A stretch of 19,320 nt of DNA, from positions 1-19,320 of the forward strand of contig CALFUE010000169.1 of assembly GCA_937916345.1 (NCBI GenBank), read 5' to 3'. The first letter of the stretch is position 1. Every line of letters starts with the position of its first letter. The notes below the pieces were generated by a model that saw only the letters and a list, made by a program, of their open reading frames with translations, made no database searches and was not told where the DNA came from. This document shows, piece by piece, positions 12,618-19,320 of this stretch. The DNA comes from an uncultured bacterium. Lineage in GTDB: Bacteria > Bacillota > Clostridia > Lachnospirales > Lachnospiraceae. A program made the translations under genes and the position numbers.

Positions 12618-14801
12618 TTACATCAATGTATTAACATCAAGTATCAGCGCGACCTCGCCGTCGCCGAGTATTGTAGCACCGCTGATGACCTTGTTTTCAT
12701 TTGATATGAACTTTCCGAGGGATTTAATAACAATCTCGGTTTGTCCGTCAAGCTCGTCAACCACAAGTCCGAGCTGCTTTTCACCCTTTGAAACAACGAC
12801 AACAATGAGATTTTCGGGCTTCGGCGCATTAACATCCTCCTCACAGCCCAATAGCTCCTTGAGTCTGCAGAGGTGGATGACCGTGCCTCTCAGGTGGATG
12901 ACCTCTTTCTGCTCAACATATTTGATTTCAGATACGTTGATATTCTCGATATTTGAGATTGATCCAAGAGCTATGGCATATTTGGTATCTCCGACAGTTA
13001 CCATCAAAGCCTGGATGATAGCCAGTGTCAGGGGAAGACGAACCGTAAAGGTAGTTCCCTCACCGAATTTGCTCTTAACCTCAACATCACCGCCAAGGGT
13101 CTCGATGCCGTTCTTTACTACATCGAGTCCAACGCCTCTTCCGGAGATATCTGTTATTTGCTTAGCCATAGAAAAGCTGGGCATAAACAGAAAATCGATG
13201 ATCTCCTTCTCGCTGAGGTTTTCAGCCTGATCAGCGGTCACGATACCGCGCTCGATAGCCTTTCTCTTGACATTCTCGGTGTCAACACCGTTACCGTCAT
13301 CGGAAACCTTGATTATGACATTGTTTCCTTCCTGATATGCATCCAGATTGATAGAACCGACCTCAGGCTTGCCTCTCTCCTTTCTGACCTCAGCACTCTC
13401 GATACCGTGATCTGCTGAGTTTCTAAGGAGGTGCTGCAGCGGATCACCGATCTGATCCACGACGGTACGGTCAAGTTCTGTTTCCTCACCTGTCATGTGC
13501 AGCTCCATCTTTTTGCCGAGTTTGCGGGACAGATCTCTGATCATTCTTGGATATTTATTGACAACATTCTCGATAGGAACCATTCGAACCTTCATGACAG
13601 ATTCATGCAGGTTTGTGGTAATACGCTCCAGATACTCCAGTTGATCGTTGAAACTCTGCTGATCGATCACGCCGTCGCTGGGCTGGATGGACGCAAGGGA
13701 GTTCTTTGCTATAATAAGCTCTGAAACCTGATTCATCAGAGCGTCCAGCTTTTCGATGTCTACTCTTACGGTACGGCTTGTGACAGGCTTTGCAGCATTC
13801 TTTCCGGCAGCTGCAGGTGCTGAAGACGACTGGGATTTTGCGGCCGGAGCAGTTGTCTCGGGCACAGTCACCGCCGTAGTCTCCTCATTGGAAGCTTCCT
13901 TGGTACTGTCATAAGATGCCGGGGCAGCCGCCGGCTCTGCTACAGCAACAGCCGTACCGGTCTCATCTGCCTCAGCCCTGAGCAATATGCTGTCGGTGAC
14001 ATCTCCGTAAATGACCTCCTCAATTTCCGAAACAGCTCTCGCCGCAGCAGCTATTGTCTCTATATCTGCCGAGGTTGAAAGCAGGAAATTGAAGCAATCT
14101 TCAAATTTTTCGTCCTCTATATCCTCAGAAGAGGGATTATAATATATAATCTTGCCGTTTTCCTCAACGGCCTTGAATACCAGAAAAGCTCTCGCTGCTT
14201 TGAGCAGGCAGTCAGAAGCGATATACACGGTGAACCCATAGATCTTGTTGCCATCCACAAGAGCATCCGAAACTTTTGAGGCGACGGAATCTATATCATC
14301 GTCAGGTATCTCCGAGTAGTGGGCGCGGTCATTTCCACCTGCCTCACCGCCCTCTGTTTTTGCAGCCGGGGCTTTTGCCTCTTCCTTTTTTTCCTCGGGC
14401 GCGGCAGCCTCACCGTTCGCCATGGCGATAAAGTCGTTGAGCTTTTTGATTATGGCTTCATTGTCATTTTCGCCTTCGTTTGAGGTTTCCTTTATAGTAT
14501 TTAAGTAGCCATCTATTGCATCCAGACACTGGAAAAGGACATCGATCATCTCAGAGTTGACCTTTATCTTGTCTGAGCGAACCTCCTGGAAAACATTCTC
14601 CATGTCGTGGGTAAGGTGCTGCATACGCTTGAAGCCCATGGTACCTGCCATACCCTTCAGCGAGTGAGCCGCCCTGAAGATCTCGTTGATAGTGTCCTTA
14701 TCCTCAGGCTCGCTCTCCAACGCCATAATGTGGTCAGAGAGACTTTGAATATGCTCGCCCGTCTCATCAATAAAAATCTCAAGATACTGACTTACATCCA
14801 T
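12618..14801 (-). CDS. cheA: Chemotaxis histidine kinase CheA
   Basis: A 727-residue CheA with all five domains. P1 (HPt) carries the phosphorylated H46 in FRAAHSLKGMAGTMGF (42-57). P2 (CheY/CheB docking) spans about 165-275. A 60-residue Ala/Thr/Pro/Ser linker (about 282-342) leads to the P3 dimerisation helices (about 345-405). The P4 kinase domain has the N box HLLRNSADHGIE (457-468), the G1 motif DDGNGVD (501-507) and the G2 motif DISGRGVGLDVVK (551-563). P5 (CheW-like) runs from about 595 to the end. It autophosphorylates in response to receptors and passes phosphate to CheY and CheB. ATG at 14801 has GGAGG seven to eight bases upstream. A second alanine/lysine-rich linker (about 131-157) separates P1 from P2. 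Confidence 0.97.
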   Translation of the reverse strand: MDVSQYLEIFIDETGEHIQSLSDHIMALESEPEDKDTINEIFRAAHSLKGMAGTMGFKRMQHLTHDMENVFQEVRSDKIKVNSEMIDVLFQCLDAIDGYLNTIKETSNEGENDNEAIIKKLNDFIAMANGEAAAPEEKKEEAKAPAAKTEGGEAGGNDRAHYSEIPDDDIDSVASKVSDALVDGNKIYGFTVYIASDCLLKAARAFLVFKAVEENGKIIYYNPSSEDIEDEKFEDCFNFLLSTSADIETIAAAARAVSEIEEVIYGDVTDSILLRAEADETGTAVAVAEPAAAPASYDSTKEASNEETTAVTVPETTAPAAKSQSSSAPAAAGKNAAKPVTSRTVRVDIEKLDALMNQVSELIIAKNSLASIQPSDGVIDQQSFNDQLEYLERITTNLHESVMKVRMVPIENVVNKYPRMIRDLSRKLGKKMELHMTGEETELDRTVVDQIGDPLQHLLRNSADHGIESAEVRKERGKPEVGSINLDAYQEGNNVIIKVSDDGNGVDTENVKRKAIERGIVTADQAENLSEKEIIDFLFMPSFSMAKQITDISGRGVGLDVVKNGIETLGGDVEVKSKFGEGTTFTVRLPLTLAIIQALMVTVGDTKYAIALGSISNIENINVSEIKYVEQKEVIHLRGTVIHLCRLKELLGCEEDVNAPKPENLIVVVVSKGEKQLGLVVDELDGQTEIVIKSLGKFISNENKVISGATILGDGEVALILDVNTLM

Positions 14802-14836
14802 AAAAAAACCTCCGTTAGTTTTAGTAGACCGGTGTT

Positions 14837-15964
14837 TTAAGCCAGCCCCACGTATTTAGTGATAGCCCCCGCTATACGGGTCAATGGAAGAACTTCATCC
14901 GTCATGCCGGCATCCGCTATTGCTTTAGGCATACCGTAGACCACACTTGTGTCCGCATCCTGGCTGATGACATGTATGGGCTTGTGCTTGTCAAGCTCAA
15001 CGATTCCTTCGGTGCCGTCACTTCCCATGCCCGTAAGTACAACACATACTATCTCGTCATAGTTCGTCTTTGACAAAGATTTGTACATGATGTTCGCGCA
15101 AGGCTTTAAGCCCGTGACTGGCGGAGCGCCGTTAAATGCGACCTTGTGATTGCCGCCGGGCACCGGGGCTACCTCCAGATGATTACCGCCGGGAGCGATA
15201 TAGACAACTCCTTTTTTCAGGATCTCGCCCTCTTCAGCCTCCTTGACCTTTATGCCACTGATCTCATCCAGCCTCTCTGCCATGGATTTTGTGAAGCCCT
15301 TTGGCATGTGCTGCACCAGAACAACAGGCGCATCGATCTTTGAGTTGATGAAGGGAATTACACTCTGGAGTGCCTTCGGTCCTCCCGTGGAGCAGGCAAA
15401 CGCTACCAGCTTGTTATTTCCCTTTGGCTTTTTCCTGACACCTCTGTCCACATGTACAAATCTCTGGGTGGACATGGGCGATGCGGATATGCCGGGAGCT
15501 TCCGATGTGGCAGCAGTTGCAGTCCTTGCACTCTGAGACTTTGAAAGTTTCTTGTGCTCGTCAGACAGAAATACCGCTTTTAACATATTCTCGATACGAT
15601 TGCGGTACTCCTCGCCCTTCGCCTCGATAATACTCTCGGGCTTCGTGACGAAATCAACTGCCCCCAGTTCCATGCAGCGCATGGTGATGTCGGCGTGCTC
15701 GGTAGTCAGGGTACTGGCCATGAGAGTCGTAACATTGATCTTTCTCTTGCGTATCTCCTCCAGCAGCTGTATGCCATCCATATTAGGCATATTGACATCA
15801 AGGATCATGGCGTCGAATTTCTTTTCGTTAAGGGCTTTCAATGCCTCTACACCATCCTTGCATATCCCTGCTACCTGAAATTCTTCGATGGATTCAATTG
15901 TATCACAAAGCACCTTTCTCATGAGTGCAGAGTCATCCACTATCAAAATATTTTTTTTCACCAT
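14837..15964 (-). CDS. cheB: Chemoreceptor methylesterase/deamidase CheB
   Basis: A 375-residue response regulator. The receiver domain (about 4-125) has acidic D10-D11, phosphorylation site D56 in AMILDVNMPNMDGI and K108 in VTKPE. A Ser/Ala/Thr linker (about 140-165) joins it to the esterase domain, whose catalytic triad is S192 in CSTGGP, H219 in VQHMPKGF and D316 in TGMGSDG. It demethylates receptor glutamates when phosphorylated by CheA. The partner methyltransferase CheR is not in the window. ATG at 15964 is preceded by AAAGG at about ten bases. Confidence 0.97.
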   Translation of the reverse strand: MVKKNILIVDDSALMRKVLCDTIESIEEFQVAGICKDGVEALKALNEKKFDAMILDVNMPNMDGIQLLEEIRKRKINVTTLMASTLTTEHADITMRCMELGAVDFVTKPESIIEAKGEEYRNRIENMLKAVFLSDEHKKLSKSQSARTATAATSEAPGISASPMSTQRFVHVDRGVRKKPKGNNKLVAFACSTGGPKALQSVIPFINSKIDAPVVLVQHMPKGFTKSMAERLDEISGIKVKEAEEGEILKKGVVYIAPGGNHLEVAPVPGGNHKVAFNGAPPVTGLKPCANIMYKSLSKTNYDEIVCVVLTGMGSDGTEGIVELDKHKPIHVISQDADTSVVYGMPKAIADAGMTDEVLPLTRIAGAITKYVGLA

Positions 15965-15977
15965 ATCAAAAAAACCT

Positions 15978-16715
15978 TTACCTTCCTCTCTGTCTTACTT
16001 TTCTATCCTCTTCAAAAATATATTTTATGATCGTATCCCTGATCTTTTGCGTGTGGATAATGAACTCAAATCTGGTCTCGAAACGGCCCGGAGCATTGTT
16101 TACCTCGTGGCACAGTATAACCCGCCCCGGCAGCATATACAACTCATTGGTGGTCTCGTTCATTATGGGAATTTTTATCGCCAGATAGGTATCCTCCTCT
16201 ATTCTGTCGGTAGAAATGAATCTCACTCCTCCGCCGGAGAGATCCACCACCACAGCACTTTTCTCCGTGCAGGCAAGCTCGGGATTGTTCTCTATAAGCG
16301 CAAATATCTCATTTTCGGTCCTCTTTTTCACCAACTCATCCGGGATCACATAGAACTGAATACCGATCACGCACTGCAGTCTGAAATATTCGCGCCTCTG
16401 GTATTTGACCAGGCTGGTCTGAAATGTGAGGGTCGCAGAGAACATATTGTCCTCTTTGTGGCGGTTCGTAACCATCGCAATGACACGGTACAGACCAGCA
16501 TCGGTATAAAAGACCATCTCGTAGCTCTCCCGCAGATCGAGGAGTATCAGCCTTCCCATCTCATAGGGCATCGCAACGGTTACGGAATTATCACTCTTTA
16601 TGTCGATGACCTGTGTCGGCAGAACAGGTACCTTTTCACCGCTTTTTTCCGCGCGGTTAATAGCATCAACCGAGCGCATATCAACTTTGTCGCCTAGTCG
16701 TAAAACACCTGGCAT
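15978..16715 (-). CDS. YcgR/MotI-like PilZ-domain flagellar brake protein
   Basis: A 245-residue protein with an N-terminal YcgR-type barrel (about 5-100) and a C-terminal PilZ domain (about 105-235). Both c-di-GMP contact motifs are present: RxxxR in QRREYFR (R108 and R112) and DxSxxG in DLSGGG (D158, S160, G163). In Bacillus the homologue MotI (YpfA/DgrA) binds c-di-GMP and blocks the stator. Its position between flhG and cheB supports a motility role and a full ligand-binding site. ATG at 16715 has GGGAGG five bases upstream, overlapping the flhG end. Confidence 0.92.
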   Translation of the reverse strand: MPGVLRLGDKVDMRSVDAINRAEKSGEKVPVLPTQVIDIKSDNSVTVAMPYEMGRLILLDLRESYEMVFYTDAGLYRVIAMVTNRHKEDNMFSATLTFQTSLVKYQRREYFRLQCVIGIQFYVIPDELVKKRTENEIFALIENNPELACTEKSAVVVDLSGGGVRFISTDRIEEDTYLAIKIPIMNETTNELYMLPGRVILCHEVNNAPGRFETRFEFIIHTQKIRDTIIKYIFEEDRKVRQRGR

Positions 16716-16717
16716 CT

Positions 16718-17596
16718 CTACCTCCCGCCGAAAAGATTTCTGATCAGTCCCGAGAAACCTCTGTTAATGTTATAATATTTTGTCTCGCCATTTGCAAGAT
16801 TTGACGCAATGACCTCATAGGCCTTTGAGCTGGTCGCATCCGGTGAGAACAGCGACACCGCCTTCTGCGTCCGGATTGCCTTGTCGATCGCAGTATCATA
16901 TGGAACGAGCCCTAAGTATTCTATGCTTCCGTGCAGGAACTGCGTGACGACGGAGCTCAGCTTGTCATAGACTGATTTGCCGTCCTCCGTGGAATTGACA
17001 CGATTCGCCAAAACATAGACCTTTGCGGGGGACTGCTCATATCCCGGATGTCTGTACAGTGTCTTGAGCAATGAGTAAGAATCCGTCAGAGAGCTGGGCT
17101 CAGGTGTGGAAACAAGTATCACCTCAGGGCTTGACACCACAAATTCCATGACTGCATCGGAGATGCCCGCGCCGGTATCTATCAGCACATAATCGCACAT
17201 GTTCTCCAATTCTCCGATATTTCTGACCAGAGAGATCACCTGCTCCTTTGTAATATTGGACAGACCGACTATCCCGGAGCCTCCTGATATAAACCCCACA
17301 TTCTCAGGACCCGGAGTTATCACATCCCGTATGTTCATCCCTCTGTAGATCACATCACTCAGATTGTACCTGGGGATCGCACCGAACATGACCTCCACAT
17401 TCGCAAGGCCGATGTCAGCGTCAAAGATCACGACTCTCTTCCCGATCTTTGAGAGCTGTACTGCCAGATTTACCGTCGTGTTGCTCTTTCCTACGCCGCC
17501 CTTACCACTGGTAACCGCGATAACTCTCGCCTTTTTTACGCTGCCCCCGATCTCGCGCTGCTTTATAATATTTCTTAAATTTGACGCCTGATCCAT
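16718..17596 (-). CDS. flhG: MinD-like ATPase FlhG (YlxH), flagellar number regulator
   Basis: A 292-residue P-loop ATPase of the MinD/ParA group. The deviant Walker A motif is SGKGGVGKSNTT (30-41) and the switch DTGAGISDAV is present. The N-terminus DQASNLR (2-8) is the DQAxxLR activating helix that stimulates FlhF GTPase, which identifies FlhG rather than MinD. FlhG controls flagellar number and C-ring assembly. The ATG at 17596 has GGGAGG six bases upstream; a GTG at 17599 overlaps the flhF stop and is less well spaced. Coupling with flhF is tight: the flhF stop lies within four bases. Confidence 0.95.
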   Translation of the reverse strand: MDQASNLRNIIKQREIGGSVKKARVIAVTSGKGGVGKSNTTVNLAVQLSKIGKRVVIFDADIGLANVEVMFGAIPRYNLSDVIYRGMNIRDVITPGPENVGFISGGSGIVGLSNITKEQVISLVRNIGELENMCDYVLIDTGAGISDAVMEFVVSSPEVILVSTPEPSSLTDSYSLLKTLYRHPGYEQSPAKVYVLANRVNSTEDGKSVYDKLSSVVTQFLHGSIEYLGLVPYDTAIDKAIRTQKAVSLFSPDATSSKAYEVIASNLANGETKYYNINRGFSGLIRNLFGGR

Positions 17597-17598
17597 CA

Positions 17599-18933
17599 CT
17601 ACCCTCCCAGAAGCTTCTTTACGAGAGACTGGGCATCCAGGACACTGATATCATCCGGTACGGCCTGTCCGTTTGTGGTATAGGACACCGCCACTCCGGT
17701 ATACTGTCTTACATTGTAGATATTACCGTAGAGAGTAGTTTCATCCAGCTTTGTAAAGACGATGGAATAATCGCTGATAGTCTTGTAGATATCGCAAATC
17801 TCCAGGAGATCCTTGTACTTTGTGGTGACAGAGAGCACCAGATAAGCTTTTTTGTCAAATCTTTCATCGACAATGGAAAGGAGCTGTCTGGTCTCATCCT
17901 TCTGCTTCTCGTTTTTGTGAGAAAATCCCGCCGTGTCAACAAACACATAGTCAAACTTGACATGCTTATCCAGCGCATCCTTCAGATCGGCCGGAGTATA
18001 GATGACGCTCAGAGGCGCGTCTATGATCTTTGCGTATGTCCGAAGCTGCTCCACTGCAGCTATCCTGTAGGTGTCAGCAGTGAGAAAAGCCACGTTCTTT
18101 CCCAGCTCCACCTTCATCTTGCTGGCGAGCTTTGCGATGGTAGTCGTCTTTCCCACACCTGTAGGTCCGATGAAAAAAATGAGCTGCGGCTTTTTTTGTT
18201 CACTTGATAAAACATCCGGCTTTCCAAGGTTCAAAACCATCTTTTGATAGATGTTTGATAATATGAAGTCAACCGATGAGCCCTCGTTTATCACCTTTGT
18301 CAGATCAAAGATAAGCTGGTTGATACATTTCTCGTCCACCTCATTGTCCAGCAGTGTCTTGTAGAGAACCTTTACAAATCCGGTGTTGTCCTCCTCATTT
18401 ATCCCGGTCTCCTCATGCTTTTCTTCAGGTCTGGAAGCCGTCTCTTTTTCTTTTGCTCTGATCTTCTCCTGCTCTATATCTTCTTCTCTTTTCTTTTCGA
18501 CTGCGGAGAGAGACTGGGTTAATATTTCCTGGAGATTGCCAAGCTTTCTCTCGATCTCGGCGGACTGCTCCTTTGTCAGAGTCTCATCCTTATGCTGCTG
18601 TGGAGTGACCCGTCTGACAGGTCTCACCTGATTCAGAGGAACTGTCACATCAGGAAGCTTATTTAAATCTATCTCTTCATTTGCAGCGACATCCACACTG
18701 CGCGGCGGATTATCATTTTTCATCGCGTTGGAAAGGGTCTTTTCAAATCCTTCAGCCGGAATATCCTCCTCTACGGCTGCGGTTATCTCGTATTCCGAAG
18801 TTCTCAAAAACCCAAGAAAGCCCTTGGGCTTTACAATACGGATACCCATATTGACAAAGTTATTCCCAAGAGCATTTCTTGCAGCGGCTACTGCCTCCTC
18901 TTCGGTTTTTCCTCTGAAGTGATTAATGTTCAT
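17599..18933 (-). CDS. flhF: Flagellar SRP-type GTPase FlhF
   Basis: A 444-residue FlhF. The N-terminal B domain (1-185) is charged and variable, with a Lys/Glu-rich part at about 145-182. The N and G domains follow, with P-loop GPTGVGKT (256-263), the SRP-GTPase TADTYRIAAVEQLRTYA stretch (285-301), G3 DTAG (333-336) and G4 TKLD (394-397). It marks the site of flagellar assembly and is regulated by FlhG, encoded downstream. The conserved opening MNINHFRGKTEEEA supports the ATG at 18933, which has only a weak ribosome binding site and lies six bases after the flhA stop. Confidence 0.96.
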   Translation of the reverse strand: MNINHFRGKTEEEAVAAARNALGNNFVNMGIRIVKPKGFLGFLRTSEYEITAAVEEDIPAEGFEKTLSNAMKNDNPPRSVDVAANEEIDLNKLPDVTVPLNQVRPVRRVTPQQHKDETLTKEQSAEIERKLGNLQEILTQSLSAVEKKREEDIEQEKIRAKEKETASRPEEKHEETGINEEDNTGFVKVLYKTLLDNEVDEKCINQLIFDLTKVINEGSSVDFILSNIYQKMVLNLGKPDVLSSEQKKPQLIFFIGPTGVGKTTTIAKLASKMKVELGKNVAFLTADTYRIAAVEQLRTYAKIIDAPLSVIYTPADLKDALDKHVKFDYVFVDTAGFSHKNEKQKDETRQLLSIVDERFDKKAYLVLSVTTKYKDLLEICDIYKTISDYSIVFTKLDETTLYGNIYNVRQYTGVAVSYTTNGQAVPDDISVLDAQSLVKKLLGG

Positions 18934-18939
18934 ATCTTA

Positions 18940-19320
18940 TCAGCAGGTCACCATACCCACCGACTGAATATCTACGCCGGTATTTATCTCGTTGTACGAT
19001 ACGACGATCAGATCCTTGAAATAATCCTCCGTCATCTTCTTGAAATACATACGAACTATGGGTGATGTGACAATTATTGCATTCAGCTCCATTTCCTCCA
19101 TCTTTTTAATCTCTGCCTCGGTAGCCGAGATAATTGCTTTGGTTCTCTCAGGATCGAGTGTTATATATGCACCCTGCTCATTCTGCTTGATGGATGACAT
19201 AATCTCCTGCTCAATCTTCGGATCGAGAGTGATGACATTTGTGGTCTCACCCCCGGGGAAGTATTTGTTTGAGATCGCGCGCTTCAAGGCTTGTCTGACA
19301 TATTCCGTCAGGATATCCGT
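18940..19320 (-). CDS. flhA: Flagellar type III export protein FlhA, C-terminal fragment (5' end outside window)
   Basis: The frame is open to the right edge and gives the last 126 residues of FlhA. At the edge it reads TDILTEYVRQALKRAISNKY, a hallmark of the cytosolic domain, followed by VITLDPKIEQEIMSSI and QGAYITLDPERTKAI. The apparent TTG start at 19287 is internal and not a real start. FlhA forms the nonameric export gate ring that docks chaperone-substrate complexes. The membrane part lies beyond the window. Stop TGA at 18940 leaves six bases before flhF, the standard order. Confidence 0.95.
   Translation of the reverse strand, partial: TDILTEYVRQALKRAISNKYFPGGETTNVITLDPKIEQEIMSSIKQNEQGAYITLDPERTKAIISATEAEIKKMEEMELNAIIVTSPIVRMYFKKMTEDYFKDLIVVSYNEINTGVDIQSVGMVTC

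Noticed and set aside
14802..14836. Possible internal sigma-28 promoter between cheB and cheA
   Set aside because: No TAAA and GCCGATAA-like pair with proper spacing is visible in the gap.
15888..16697. 269-codon open frame on the plus strand
   Set aside because: Shadow of the PilZ protein gene, which has intact motifs and a good ribosome binding site on the other strand.

Overview
The window is a compact, gene-dense stretch of a bacterial chromosome with every supported gene on the minus strand, so it reads right to left. The gene order (flhA-flhF-flhG, then cheB-cheA-cheW-cheC-cheD and sigma-28, followed by yicC-remA, rplU-prp-rpmA-obgE-yhbY-yqeK-rsfS), the Prp/L27-extension pair, RemA, CheC/CheD and strong GGAGG ribosome binding sites point to a motile member of the Firmicutes, class Clostridia. 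Several small proteins look like Lachnospiraceae types. No rRNA, tRNA, CRISPR array, prophage or insertion sequence was seen, and no gene-free stretch exceeds about 120 bases.

Right part (about 8150-19320): the distal part of a flagellar/chemotaxis operon. It starts with the C-terminus of FlhA (cut by the window edge), then FlhF and FlhG (GTPase and ATPase controlling flagellar placement and number), a YcgR/MotI-like PilZ protein (c-di-GMP brake), the chemotaxis signalling and adaptation set CheB, CheA, CheW, CheC and CheD, a small two-helix membrane protein, the motility sigma factor sigma-28, a small disordered protein, a membrane-anchored coiled-coil protein resembling SwrB, and a membrane-anchored protein with an acidic Thr/Glu/Asp repeat and an MltG-type LysM-like domain but no catalytic domain. 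Genes overlap or are separated by a few tens of bases. CheY, CheR and FlgM are not in the window.

Middle (about 6530-8135): yicC, remA and a GtrA-type membrane protein follow with no visible terminator, so read-through from the motility operon into the biofilm regulator remA is possible. The gmk and rpoZ genes that usually follow remA in Firmicutes are not there.

Left part (1-6527): a strong-looking sigma-A-type promoter and a short structured leader drive rplU (L21), prp (the protease that trims L27) and rpmA (L27 with its cleavable N-terminus). A perfect 9-bp GC-rich hairpin separates rpmA from obgE, followed by yhbY, yqeK, a small membrane protein, rsfS and two different FAD-binding proteins; the last runs off the left edge. 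nadD, normally between yhbY and yqeK, is missing. I see no clear new defence or mobile system. The most interesting items are the uncharacterised small proteins around sigma-28, the catalytic-domain-less MltG-like protein with its repeat tract, and the altered neighbourhoods of remA and yqeK.
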